A stretch of 64,000 nt of DNA from Linum tenue (Eukaryota; Streptophyta; Magnoliopsida; Malpighiales; Linaceae): positions 10,686,150-10,750,149 of the forward strand of contig CAMGYJ010000004.1 of NCBI GenBank assembly GCA_946122785.1, written 5' to 3'. Positions 11,373-22,364 of the stretch are shown here, piece by piece; within the stretch, counting starts at the first letter, position 1, and every line of letters starts with the position of its first letter. A program made the translations under genes and the position numbers. Under the pieces are notes generated by a model that was given only the letters and a program-made list of their open reading frames with translations, ran no database searches and had not been told where the DNA came from.

Positions 11373-13238
11373 CTCGTTGCCCGTCTCAGTGTGTTTTCTT
11401 TTTCATTTTAGACTTTTGTGTGTTTGCTCCATGTGTGCGGAGCTTGGACTTAGTGTCGTTTGTTTTTGTTTTTGGTTTTTTCTTTGTGGTTTGATGTAGC
11501 CGTCTGGGCTAACACTTATCCCTAACGCACAGTGTGCTAGTGTGTTTCTGGTGTTCGATTTGTGCAGCATTGTCCACTCTCCCGTTCGTTCTCGCTGACT
11601 GGTCCACTTCCAGTCCCCCAGCAGTGTTCTTACCCGGTAACATCGTTCCCCTTATCTTTCCCTCTACTCCATTGAGGGCAATGTCGTGCTTAAGTGTGGG
11701 GGGGTGCTTTGTATCGGTTGGAATATTTATGATGGTGCTTGGAGCCTAGCCCGCTGTCCGAATCTTACGATTTGAGGGCTCCAAGTCCTGCTTTTTGATC
11801 ATATTGGCACTGTGTTTTGATGGATGAATTGATTGGTTTTCGGATTAATGCATGACAACTTGTTTGCGACTAGGACAACCTATGATGAGGACTGAGATGT
11901 GCAGTAGAACGATGTAGGGGTTCAGTTTTTCAACTGTTTGCTTGCCAACTGTGACTTGATCTGACTTGATCTGATTACTTGTCCTTGACAGTCGTTTATG
12001 CATCTAGTTCAGGGTATCAGAATGTGAGATAGAGCATATAGGTAGCCATGTGAGATTTGAGCCTGCTCGTTTCTTTCTTGTGCGATAGATCCCTCTTCCA
12101 TGATGTGTAGCATTCACGTTGTCACTAGCTAAGATGATGGGGGCATAGGATTAGCCCACGCCCAAAACTGACTGTCCTGATGTGTCATATCCCCTAGTCA
12201 GCCCCTTTGAGCCGTGTGTTATCCTTTCTTTTGGTCTATAATGGAAAAAATCACCCTTGTTGCATCTTTTAGAAGGTTCCACAGAGTGGTTTTTACATAT
12301 TCTCTGCTGTTTCTGCTAAAGTCTACGTGAGGGTTGGAGGTAGTGCTTAAAAGTTGGGCAGGTGTTTGAAATTTATGCAGAAGTGGTGGCTCTCTTAGGA
12401 AATGAAAAGAAAAATGAAAGTGAGACAAAGAAAAAAAAATTGAAAGCAAAAGAGAACCACTACCAAAAATCTGAATAATGCCCATTAAGTAGTGTTTCTT
12501 AGCAGTCTGGCTTAGAAATGCTGATGTTTATGCCTCCTTCGCTCTTGTGCTCTTGATATGTTGAGTAATGCAGAATAGCAGAAAGAAAATACTGGTTTGT
12601 TTGACTGTGATTGTGTGTTTGGAGAATGTGGAACCTTTTGCTATGAATACTTCCACCACCTAAAAGGCTTTTTCCCCATGTCCAAGACCCTAGCCAGTCA
12701 TTTGAACCTGTGTCTAAGACCTCCTGATTAGTTAGTGGTGACACCCCATATGTGAACTCTAGCATTTAGAGGCTGCCATCATGGTGAAGAGATGATAGGG
12801 ATTGAGAGAAATAGCATGCGCATCTTTCGCATCAAATTGTCTTGACCCCACTGGTCGAGAGTGAGTGATTCATTTTCATTTTTTATATGCTCTTGTACCC
12901 CGGTGAGAACCTAGATTGCTCGGTCTCTATTCTGATGTCTTGAGTTGGATGCATGAGTTGACTGTTTTGAGTAAGTGGTTGAATCAAGTCTAGGTTGGCT
13001 AGTGAACAGAAGGGAGACTCTTCCTTTACTCGATTTGCTGCACTCGAATGTCCTTTGTGGTGGTTGTCCAGGTTGTTATTGAGGTTGTGCATGTATTGAT
13101 GTTTGAAAACCAGTGCGATTCACGTGTTCTGTGCCTTTATGACTTGTCCCCAATGTTGGTTGATTGAAATATGTAAGCTTACCTAGTGTCTGACTTGGTT
13201 TGCTTGGGGACAAGCAAACGGTTAAGTGTGGGGGAGTT
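11373..13238 (+). other. element 1 3' non-coding region with two polypurine-type tracts
   Basis: There are no coding domains. A first conserved block, attgagggcaatgtcg then taagtgtggggggg, lies at 11671-11704; the terminal polypurine tract ttaagtgtgggggagtt lies at 13222-13238, directly before the LTR. The same pair is found in elements 2 and 3. The region between is about 1.5 kb. Confidence 0.65.
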
Positions 13239-14588
13239 TGATAGACCGTCATTTACACATGTTTTCACCCCCGTTCTTACACCGTTTGAGGTGTTGATTC
13301 TCGTTTTTTAGGCCGATTTCACGCTAGGTTGTGCTTGTTTGTGATATTTCAGGTCCTAGTACGTGAATGAAGGCTTAGGAGCGAGCCTGGGGTCGATTGG
13401 ACGAAGAACGGACGAATGGCGAGATTTCAAGGAAGCTGCACGGGCAGACCAGGGAGTCGCACGGCCGTGCACGTGAGCAAGATGGCCGTGCGCTTTATGC
13501 CGAGGCCACGCACGGGCAACCCCTGAAGATCGCATGGCCGTGCACCCTGGCCGTGTGAGAAGCCTGAGGTCGAACTAATTGATAAGCCGCGTTTTGGAGC
13601 CGCACGGCCAAGTGGGTGATCTGCACGGCCGTGCAGCCTGGCCGTGCGAGTCGGGAAATCCTGGTTTTAGAGCCTATTCCGAGCCAAAAGTGAGGGAATC
13701 GTGTTTTCAGAGCAAAAACAGAGCCCTGGAGAGAGAAAGTACGAAGAACACACCCTAGAAGCTGTCTTAGAGCTGGATTTCATCGAATCGAGCTTGGAGA
13801 TCGTCATAGGAGTGGAAATCATCGTCCCGGAGCAGATTATCCTCATCGTTATGAGTATGACTAATCCAATTCTTGTTTTCTCTTCTCTCTCTATGGAGTA
13901 GAACCTTTCTCTCACTTGGGTATGAAGAACCCTAGTTCCTTGTGTTAGGGATTTGATTGTAATGACTTGGGATGATATTACTGTTTGATTTTAATCGAAT
14001 GATGCATGTTTATTGAATTGATTTGAGTCTGATCAGCTTTTCTCAATTTCTGCTGCAACCTGAGATAGATAGAATCTGATTAGGTTGTTAGAGCCTCTTC
14101 ATTCGATAGTAGGAGATTGGCTATACGAGAGTTAGCCAGTTTACTGCTTTGTACTGGTGTTCTCGGCGCCAGTAGTGGAGTTCTGTGTTCATAGCCTCAG
14201 CTTTCTATCCCGGTGAAGACTAGTCGTCTGCCGGGTATTTAGACTGAGAGGGCTTGGTCAGCTTAAGAGATTCCAAGCTACTGTCGGATCTTCCGCAGTC
14301 TAATCAACAGTAAATCAACCCAGGGAATTGCAATTGAACCTAACTAAGGGACTAGGGGGACTCATTCCCGAGTGACTCTTGCCTGCTTTTGAAAACCGAA
14401 CAGTTTACTGCTTTCTTACTGCTTTTGCTTTTAAACAACAATAACTCGAACTAGTTTGCTAGATAATATAGACTCACGGAGTAAGCAGTAGATCTAGACC
14501 CTGGGTTGATAATATAACTTGCCTGTTACTGCATTCCCGGACTGCGATTACACTTGGTCGTAGTTTGGTGTTGTGTTTTGGCGTGTCA
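13239..14588 (+). repeat. element 1 right LTR (1350 bp)
   Basis: It starts TGATAGACCG after the polypurine tract and ends GTGTCA before the target copy GTGCT. It shares a backbone with the other Athila-like LTRs here (for example TTTCACGCTAGGTTGTG near 13320). About 13430-13650 is a family-specific block of GCACGGCCGTGC palindromes (13459-13470, 13623-13634) and half-sites. The left LTR keeps only the first ~205 bp. Confidence 0.85.
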
Positions 14589-14682
14589 GTGCTACAAGCT
14601 TCGACAAGAGCTTGTGTTATGATCCCAAGTGTGATCATAACACTTTGAAGTTCAAAACACATATGCGGTTTTTAAATGGTTA

Positions 14683-14760
14683 GCTGATATTAGATAGGTT
14701 AGGAGCTGATATTAGATAGGTTGAAGTTCAAAACACATATGAAGTTCAAAACACTTTGAA
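14683..14760. other. templated filler DNA in MULE copy A
   Basis: Copy B reads straight through (51556-51590). Copy A instead has two copies of agctgatattagatagg and two rearranged copies of gaagttcaaaacac, each also present within about 100 bp on one side or the other. They replace about 25 bp of original sequence. This patchwork is what error-prone end joining with template switching leaves. Confidence 0.75.
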
Positions 14761-16074
14761 GAATGCAATTAATATGGGAGCTGATATTAGATAGGTTAGG
14801 AGCAGTGAAACGAGGAAGGAAGCTGTGTGTGCACAAAGGTAAGAGTATGGTTGCATGTGGATAGTTTATGGTAGTTGGTTTCGTGGATCGAGGATGGTGG
14901 CGGTTGGACAGTAGTCTTTGACCAACAAAAGGTACGCATTCCTACATGGTTAATATACATTCATTTGTTATAATTATGCAATTGACTTTATGTGTTTACT
15001 TGTGGATCTTGCGGGGGTTGGTGGAAGCGCTAATTGGCTGTATGCCTTCTGCAAAACACCACCAACGAGGTAATCAATTTAACTTAAGCACTCCACAATT
15101 TTTTTCCTTCACTTTCTTGTTTTCATTTCGTTAATGGTGATTCGTATATTTTCAGCCCAAGCAAAGGAAGAAGAACAGATGCTCAAAGTGTTCATCAGTG
15201 TATCGTAACGTAAGAAGATGTCCTATGAATGTTGGTATTCAGGTACAGTGTGAATGGTGTATGATTCGATTCATATATGGTGATTGAATTTATGTGTGAA
15301 TCTGTGAATGTTTGGGTTTTCACGGAATGAGTGGTTGTAATGTAGGCTCCTCATGTTGGATCATCCAGTAGGCATGTAACAGATAGGGAAATGAGGATGG
15401 CAATGCGCGGAATTGGAACTTATATTGATGAGAACACATGCAACATGTATGCTAGGGTAAGAGGCTTTATGTAGGCTCCTCATGTTGGATCATCTACTGT
15501 TTTAACTAGTAAGAGGCTAATTCGTTGTTTTTTGGCAGATGAGTAATAGGGTTCCAGGGGCTGCTGGGCATGTGCAAGCTACTGCACCAGATGTGCATAC
15601 TGTAGGTGCTACACAGCCGCCTGCTACTCAGCCAGAGACGCCTTAGGAATGCTAGAAGAAATCTTGGTAGCTTAGGTTGTAGGAAACTCCACACTTTTGT
15701 AATTTTGTACATGGTTGCACATGTTAGCACATGTTTTAGATGTGGAGTAGTAGGAACCTATTTTGTACATGCTAGGACATGTAGAAAGCTTCGAGTCACT
15801 CCCTATTTTGTACATGCTAGGACATGTAGAAAGCTTCGAGTCACTCTTTGCTAGGTACTCAGAATCCAAACTTATGGCACATCAACGAATCTGCCTTATT
15901 TTGTACATGCTAGGACATGTTAAAATGATGGTGATTGCAAGTTTGGTTGATGTACTAACTCGCTTAATTCAATCTCAACTACAAACACCATTCTTTTTCA
16001 ACATGAAATCTCCATTACATACGAAGTGGTCCACACACGATTACAAAAACGACTACGAATAGCACACAAAAACC

Positions 16075-16606
16075 TCATAAATTCATCCTATTTTGAAGGC
16101 CATAAACCGTATGTCTCATCTTTCGCAGTTCGAGACAAATTGCAGAATTCAGTTCGGCAAGCTTGGCCAAGTCCTCTAAAATCGCAGCCTTTTCTTCTTT
16201 CCGTTTCCTGGCCTTCTCTTCTGCTTTACGAACACGGCCTTTTAGAGCTTCCATATCACCAAGCTTCAATTTTAGTTCATGATTCTCTTCCATCAATCCA
16301 TCAACCCTCGAGTCACTATCTGGCTCGTCATCAACCCATCGGAAAAAATGGCAACTCTTTTTGTCATCCTACAGAACTGGAAGAGGTGAATTGAGATCCA
16401 GTTGGTGGAAAACAAAGATCTAAAGCTGGATTTCAACCTACCTTCCAATATGGACAAGAGAAGAACATTCTTCCAGGATTCAAGCTATTGCCAGATGTAT
16501 TGATCACACAAGGGGCTTTGTGCACTTTACAACGAATGGTGCTTGTGTTCGTCGAACGGGAAGAAGTGGAACCTTCGTCGGCGTTTTTCACAGATCTCCT
16601 CGACAT
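16075..16606 (-). CDS. GRF-type zinc-finger protein with coiled coil, inside inner MULE (copy A)
   Basis: Two exons give an open 152-aa reading. Exon 1 is 16606-16442 (starts MSRRSVKN, ends SCPYWK), the intron has GT donor and AG acceptor (16441-16369), and exon 2 is 16368-16075. The GRF finger spans the intron: CKVH near residue 26, then NPGRMFFSC, then SCHFFRWVDDE, with Cys/His ligands and the GR-F core present. Residues about 80-140 are a charged coiled coil. GRF fingers bind nucleic acid in several families; this one's role is unknown. It faces the transposase tail-to-tail. It is open while the transposase is wrecked. The start could instead be the upstream ATG at 16624. Confidence 0.7.
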
Positions 16607-16789
16607 GTCTCTTTCTTTCTTCAAACCTTCGACAGCGACAGCGACCTCGGCGGAAGCGGAAGCGGCGGCGGCGACGGCGGAGGCGCTGGGCTATTCTTTC
16701 CTTCTTTACAACATCGGTGGCGACCGTCGCGATGGAGGAAGAGAGGGAGGATAGGAGACGAGACGAAGAAGAGGAAGAATGGGGGTTAA

Positions 16790-17089
16790 GGCAGGGGTCC
16801 TGCGTTTGGGGGAACTTTTATTTTGATTTTTTTTCTTCTTCAAAATGATAAAGGAAATAAAATGGAATAGGTGGAATTTTTTTTTTTAATTTAAACTTGC
16901 TGACTTGGAAGTGACGTGGCGCGTTGACCGTTAGTCAACGCGTTTCACCGTCCAAGTTAACGGTCAAACATCGGGTTTGGTCAAATTGTTTATTTTGGTG
17001 TATAGTTCGGGCCAGGATGTTATAGATCGAAAAGATTGGCCAAGATGTTTATTTTGGTCAAAGTTCAGGTCATACGAAAATATTAATCC
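16790..17089 (-). repeat. inner MULE right terminal inverted repeat, copy A
   Basis: This is the reverse complement of the left repeat. The W-box-like cluster recurs at about 16922-16972. It lies just upstream of the GRF gene and could serve as its promoter. Confidence 0.85.
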
Positions 17090-17499
17090 TACTAATTATT
17101 AGCCAAATGTTAGTTAACATTGCTAAATATTAGCATTAATTTTGTTATCGCTAATTCTTTGTTAGCGGTGGTCCAGCTCAGCAAACACATCAGCTTCCAC
17201 GTTTGATATCATTAAAATTTGGTCTTTTAATAGTTTTTGCTTTTATTTTTTAATTCATCCTCTACTCTTTAAAACCCACGAAGGGATGTTGGTGGGAAAA
17301 CCCTCGCGATGACAGAATTGATTTATGCCCTCATTACCGTCGTCATAGTTGAGCATCGCCGTAGCCGTCTCTTCCCTTGGGCATTAGTTAGGTAAGGTGT
17401 ATTAAACATTCCCCTTACCAGTTTATTGGGGTTGCGAAATCTTATTGGAATGATAGAATGGATTGGATTGTTTCCTCTGTTTTCATTGATAGCAAAATT

Positions 17500-17909
17500 A
17501 TGTCTGCAAGGAAGAGGTTTTCAAGGGAGGGCTCTGCAAGGGAGGGTTCCTCTAGTTCGGCGAACACAAATCACGATTTAGCACCTCTGTGCGAGCATAA
17601 AGTCCCTTGCATTGTGAACAAGTCTGGTACCTTTTAGAAACTAGGAAGACAGTTTTATCGTTGTCCCTATATTGGAAGGTATTGTATTTGGGTACTTTGT
17701 TGGTTGTTTGTTTACCTAAATTCCAAATCTTAAGTGCAAGCATTTTGTTGATTTTGTAGATTGCAGACTGCAGGTTCTTCCTACGGGTGGATCTATATCA
17801 ACTATACCTCAGGAATGGATCATTTCATTATGTCAACGAAGATGAGATGGTTGACTTTAAAGCAATACTTATTGAATCGGAAGAACTGAATAGGAGCTTA
17901 GTATATTGA
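17500..17909 (+). pseudogene. GRF zinc-finger pseudogene of the outer MULE, copy A
   Basis: ATG 17500 opens a Ser/Ala/Gly-rich leader (MSARKRFSREG), then LCEHKVPCIVNKSGTF, an in-frame TAG at 17635-17637, then GRQFYRCPY. A GT donor follows, and an AG acceptor leads into ADCRFFLRVD, the second half of a GRF finger, ending TGA 17907-17909. The intron falls at the same place as in the inner MULE's GRF gene, so the two are related. The internal stop and lost ligand spacing make it a pseudogene. Confidence 0.65.
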
Positions 17910-18062
17910 GCAAAGTGATTTCAAGCCTTGAGAGTAGGATAACGAACTTGATGTTTTGTGTAATTTGTGTCATAGCTTTTGATGCAGTTTGTAGGTTTCA
18001 AGGGGTTTGATTGTTGTCGCAAATCGTCAACTAGTGTGAAGACTGTTATGTACCATTCCTAC

Positions 18063-18835
18063 TAGGGGTGGCTATATGGTCCGGTCCGGTTAGATGCGCT
18101 CGAATTGATCCGGTCCCGGTCCGGTCTTTTTAGAAATATGGGGATCAAAGATTGGAGTAGACACAGTCCGGTCTTATCTTATCCTGGTCCAATCCAATTT
18201 TGACCCAAATTGACCATGACAGAAGATTTAGCAGCATTTACCCCTTTTTCGGAATACAGACAACCTATTTCATCTTAATTTGTAGCAAAAAAACAAGCCA
18301 AACATTGTCCGATACTAAATAAACGACAAGCTGCCTATTACAAACCAAAGTCCACTTCAAATTTCAAAGTTCAAAGTCTAAATAGCTTGATAAAAATAAG
18401 TTCATCACAACCAAAGTTTAGATATTAAACACCAACTCTACTCCAATCTAAATAGGACAAGTTTCCATGTATATATAAATAAAACAAGGAATGGATATTG
18501 TGGCAAAAAAACAAGCTAAAAATTTCACTGCACACGAAAATCATTCACCACACGCGGAATCCATTTGGGCTTGGGCCTGTAATTTTTAACAATTTAGCTT
18601 GGTGACAAAAGTGAAGAGGGCCGCTGGGTTTGGCACCGAGTAGGCCAGTGGGCTGACTTTGAGATCCTTATTCGGTCTTACGGTCTTACCCGGTTTTAAC
18701 CCGACTTGGATTGGTCCAAGTTTTTTAACTATTTCCAGGACCAAAGACGGGATTGGATTGTTTTACATACGGTCCCGGTTTTTACGGTCCGAGTTCGGGT
18801 TAAACTAAAAAATCCGGACCAAATAGCTGGCCCTA
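18063..18835. mobile_element. non-autonomous hAT element in outer MULE, copy A
   Basis: The ends are TAGGGGTGGCTATATGGTCC and, reverse-complemented, TAGGGCCAGCTATTTGGTCC. The exact 8-bp duplication ATTCCTAC flanks it (18055-18062, 18836-18843). TAGGG ends with 8-bp duplications are typical of hAT. The subterminal parts are rich in GGTCCGGT repeats. It has no coding capacity. It is present in copy B at the same site, so it predates the duplication. Confidence 0.88.
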
Positions 18836-18843
18836 ATTCCTAC

Positions 18844-19289
18844 AAGTGACCATTCTCAATTAATGTAGCCCCTGTGATTTACTTGTGTAATTGACCATTG
18901 TTAGTTAGACAATGCCCTAATATTGATAAGTCAAGAGATGCATTTACTAAACTTGTAGCTAAATTGACCATTCACATAAGTGACCGAAAAGTTATATACC
19001 TTAAATGCTACTTGGACACAAGGTGATTCGATCTTTTACAAAAAAATAAAAAAAGGGTGAAACAAGTCAGCACAAAAAGCTCATTCAGTTTGATCATCTC
19101 ATGCCCTACTAAACTGAAGTTATATACCTAAACTGCAGATGATTCGAGTTTTTACAAAAATACAAAAGAGGGTGAAACAAGTCATCACAAAAGCTCATTT
19201 AGTTTGATCATCGCATACCCTACTAATCTCATTAGGCTACTGAAGTTGTCTACCATTTACATCTTAATCATCCAAATTCTATGGCTGAG
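18844..19289. other. outer MULE non-coding part
   Basis: AT-rich, with a local near-repeat: 'aaaaagagggtgaaacaagtca(g/t)cacaaa' occurs at about 19050 and 19165. No gene is seen. Confidence 0.4.
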
Positions 19290-19587
19290 ATGTTGGTTGG
19301 GTAGAAGGGCCTTGAGTGACATAAACTTCTGTTGGTTAAGAGTCGACTCCTGCTGTAGACGTACCAGCTGCACCTTCAAGTTGAGAGTATACCCCTTCTC
19401 CACCTAGAGCATCTCTCACTTCTCTATCAACCACCAGATTTCTGTGCAAAGGCTGAACTTGTTCACCTTTCTCTGGGCAGCTCCTAACATTATAGGTCGT
19501 GGACTTGCGTGCAGAACAATGCAAAATCCTCTGTCGAAATTCAAACAAACAAATACATGAACAAGTTAAGGATGCGTAGTTAGCCAT
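19290..19587 (-). pseudogene. MULE transposase C-terminal remnant of outer MULE, copy A
   Basis: The minus strand reads RILHCSARKSTTYNVRSCPE, then a Gln/Ser/Gly-rich tail. The spacing matches a CCHC knuckle (C-x2-C-x4-H-x4-C) with the second Cys changed to Arg and the His to Tyr; this knuckle sits at the C-terminus of plant MULE transposases. A stop at about 19336 in copy A is Gln in copy B. Nothing else of the transposase survives. It runs opposite to the outer GRF pseudogene, as in the inner MULE. Confidence 0.5.
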
Positions 19588-19709
19588 TCTAACGGAGATG
19601 GTAACGAATAATTAATGTTTGGCTAATAATAAGTATTACAATAGTTTTGGCAAATATTAAGGAATGAGGAAAGGGTTTGGCTAAAAAATAGTATTTACCC
19701 TATATCAAT

Positions 19710-20466
19710 TATTAGGATTAGTTAGATTTTTAACATTGATATCAAATTTTGACGAGAATGTCTCGTATTTAAATCTTCAGTTCACAACTTACAATATTAG
19801 CATTTTTTGAATAACTTGTATGGTTGGGATTCCGATACAATACATGCCTATTGTAGAGCTACACAATTTTATTTGTTATAGCTCACATGTATTTTCAGTC
19901 TGTAGTTAAATAACTTTATTTCAATTTCCGATACAATTTTAACGGATCATATATTATTCTTAAGTCGGATTTAAAAAAATGGCATAGAAAAATCAAAATT
20001 TTGTGCTCTACTAGATGTCATCCATTTTTATACGAGAATGATATGATGATGTTGTGTAGTCTTACTCTTATCATAGTTGTAAGATCATGCTATGTCAGTA
20101 GTGAGATAATATTATGAAGTCTTTGCATATATGTATAATGTGTGTATGACAATGGTGAGATAATGAGTCTTATCAGAGTGTTAAATTAAAAATATCGTTC
20201 GTCTCGATATTTTTTTGAGCAAAACTTCGTTATATTATCGTTGTCATATCATGATATTATCATTTTGGTAAGATCATGATATGACAGTGGTATAATGATA
20301 ATGTGAAGCCTTAAGATTATGGTATAACAATGATGAGATGATAATATAGAGTCTTACCATAGTGGTATATATGTGGGTATGACAATGGTCAGATAGAATC
20401 ACTATGATATTGTGATATATATGACAATGCTATGATGGTGGTATGCAGTCTTATTTGCAGTGGCCA
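19710..20466. other. AT-rich degenerate repeat field, copy A
   Basis: From about 20030 the words gatatgacagtggtataatg, gagataatga and gtcttaccatagtggta recur in varied order, suggesting an old minisatellite. The same field is at 59482-60247 and a shorter relative at about 43930-44050. No gene is seen. Confidence 0.5.
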
Positions 20467-20593
20467 AGTGTCAAGGATTTAAAGTGGTTTCTCTGAGTAT
20501 CATGACTAGTCCACGGGAGAGCAACTCTCCAAAATGAAAACTCTTATTCTCGTTAGTCGTTACATGGTACAAAGAAGACTATTAATAAGCTTG
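20467..20593 (-). repeat. copia LTR fragment, copy A
   Basis: The segment with 'gagtatcatgactagtccacgggagagcaactctcc' words matches 43750-43860, the reverse-lying LTR next to an initiator-Met primer site. Element 3 inserted into it, leaving this piece on the left. Confidence 0.6.
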
Positions 20594-21325
20594 TGACTCA
20601 CTAAAACACAACTCCTAGCAGTGGCCAAGTGTAACCACTAAAAGGGTCTGCTGTATATTGGTGAAAGTAATAAATATCGAATCCACGAGGTCTCTCGATT
20701 TACTATTACTCAGCTTCATATTGTTATCTTGCAAATCAGATTAAGGTTTGATTAACTAAACTACTCCTACAATCTACTCTAAATTAGACTACTAATTACA
20801 GGTTGAGAACTCACTTAGTTATGATTCCCCCTAGCCACTAGCCAGCTCTCCCCCTCCAAAAATCCATAAAACGGGCTTTTATACTCGCTACTGACATGTT
20901 CCACGGTCACCTTTTGAGTTCCACGGTCGTGGAATTGGATCTCCAACCCGTGGAAATAATTGCTCTGGTTCCGTTGTCTTGAATGTCTCGTTTCTCCCTC
21001 TCTGGATTCTGAATAAGTCGACGCTTGATCCCAGACGCTCGTAGTCTTGTCCTATTTCTCATTATGACAAGCTTACATGATTCTTTGTCCATAAAATGAG
21101 GTATAAATTCATTCTTCCTCGAGTCATGCCCGAGTTTCTTCCCCCGAGTCGCCAATTGATCTCTGATTGACTTGAAACTTGCGCCTATGCTTCACTTTAT
21201 GTGCTAGGACCTTAAATGTGACAAAGGAACACAACCTAGCGTAAAATAGGCCAAATTATGATAAAACCAAGCTAAACAATCAAGAAATGTGGGGGGTAAA
21301 AACATGTGCAAATTCATTGTTATTA
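20594..21325 (-). repeat. element 3 3' LTR, deleted copy
   Basis: Copy B has 1355 bp at the homologous place, here 732 bp. The LTR begins (minus strand) TAATAACA, not TG, in both copies. It contains TTCCACGGTCGTGGAA (20919-20934). On the minus strand a TATA-like TATAAAAG follows the palindrome block by about 40 bp. Confidence 0.75.
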
Positions 21326-22364
21326 AATTCCCCCACATGTAACTGTTTGCTTGTCCCCAAGCAAACATGACTCAAACTAATGCAAGTCCCCATACCTTTA
21401 TAGAAACATGCAACCACGATCATCGGTAGAGGACGTCCTATGTCACTTAGCAGCTTACGAGGTCAACCACTGCAGAAGACACCTCCTAGCTCCTTCGGCG
21501 AGAACTCTAGTCCCGAATCGGGATTATGCCAAGTAGTGATCGTAGGACAAGTGATCCGAATCGGGATTATGCCAAGTAGGTGCTCTCTTTTTTCTTTTGA
21601 AGATGGTTGGAACCCATTTTTTCTTTCTTTCAATTTCTTGTTTGTTTATTTTTTTGCTTTGCTTACAAGGGTTCTAACCTTTAATTTCTTGAAAATGGGG
21701 CTCCCATCTAGCAAAGGTTTTGAGGGAGCCCGGCTCTTATCGGCCATCCGGGGGAAGATGTCTCAAGCCTTGTGTGGGGGAAGAGGTGTAAGGGGTCTCT
21801 AGAGGTAGTAGGTGGAAGTTGGGAAGGGATTCTTGTCCCCCCTGACATGCACTTCACCAATTTCCACACGGGAGACATTATTTTGAAAGCAAATTTTGGA
21901 GCACCTTTTCAAAAAATGATACAGGAGTCCATAATAGCTAGAGAGTCATCGATACCACACGATTCAAGTGTCCTAAGATCACTAATTTTCACAATCAACC
22001 AACAAAAATATTGAATAAGAGAGGAGACTTCTTAATGCATCAACATCCTCCATAGTGCTACACTACCTCCCTAGGTTGCATATTACTACAAAGACTGTTA
22101 ATTCAAAGCATATTGAGTAGGCATTTGCAAGGAACACGTACTTGGAGCCCTCAAATCATACAGTGGATTAAGCTCCAAGTACACACATACAACCAACCAT
22201 TTATATTCAAACATAATGGAACATCCCCCCACTTAATCACGACATTGTCCTCAATGGAGGAAAGATAAGGAGGGTAGAACGAAGTTACCAAATCAAGTGT
22301 GAATGATGGTGGACTAGACAGGCAATGCATCCCATGAGAGAAAGTAGAGAGAACAGTCGGAACA
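21326..22364 (-). other. element 3 3' non-coding region, left part
   Basis: The polypurine tract lies at 21326-21343 (reverse of gttacatgtgggggaatt). An internal tract paired with attgaggacaatgtcg lies at 22224-22255. Bases 22018-22090 match element 2 around 27180-27230 in reverse, showing that the 3' regions of the two families are related. No coding sequence is seen. Confidence 0.6.

Larger units (their letters stand above)
10516..14588 (+). mobile_element. Athila-like element 1, internally deleted
   Basis: The element runs from TGATAGACCG to GCGTGTCA, flanked by the exact 5-bp duplication GTGCT (10511-10515 and 14589-14593); copy B has one GTGCT at the matching site (51470s). The left LTR survives only to about 10720 and joins directly to an internal ORF fragment, so the rest of the LTR, the primer site, gag and pol are gone. 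The right LTR (13239-14588) is complete. It sits in the MULE transposase and is absent from copy B. Confidence 0.88.
5537..15646 (+). pseudogene. MULE transposase (mudrA-like), broken, copy A
   Basis: The likely start is ATG 5537, just after a 5' UTR intron (donor 5346, acceptor ending 5535). Coding similarity then runs 5537-5597, 10125-10515 and 14589-15646, split by two LTR insertions. Three losses relative to copy B are visible: ~324 bp at the 10121 junction, ~587 bp at about 14892 (the DNA-binding-to-catalytic region) and ~955 bp at about 15055 (the catalytic end plus SWIM finger). The 3' part keeps introns and ends with TAG 15644-15646. Bases 14683-14760 are scrambled. No transposase could be made. 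Confidence 0.85.
4740..17089 (+). mobile_element. inner Mutator-like element, copy A
   Basis: The element is bounded by GGGTTAATATTTTTG at 4740 and CGAAAATATTAATCC at 17089, with an exact 9-bp target duplication TACTAATTA (4731-4739 and 17090-17098) in the outer MULE. It carries ~300-bp terminal inverted repeats, a mudrA-type transposase on + (heavily deleted) and a GRF zinc-finger gene on -. It is swollen by a gag-only LTR element (5598-10124) and Athila-like element 1 (10516-14588). With the transposase deleted it cannot be autonomous. Confidence 0.92.
4666..19700. mobile_element. outer Mutator-like element, copy A
   Basis: The ends are inverted: GGGTAAATACTATTTTTTAG at 4666 and its reverse complement ending at 19700, with similarity running about 75-100 bp inward. 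The flanks are 9 bp: tatattaat (4657-4665) and tatatcaat (19701-19709). They differ by one base here but are identical in copy B. A 9-bp target duplication with long inverted ends is diagnostic of Mutator-like elements. Its own sequence is only 4666-4739 plus 17090-19700; the remainder is the inner MULE. It holds a GRF zinc-finger pseudogene (+), a hAT MITE and a transposase C-terminal remnant (-). Confidence 0.9.

Noticed and set aside
16488..16848. Plus-strand frames rich in Arg/Gly/Ala near the right MULE terminal repeat
   Set aside because: They are antisense to exon 1 and the leader of the GRF gene; the low-complexity comes from a ggcgga-type triplet run.
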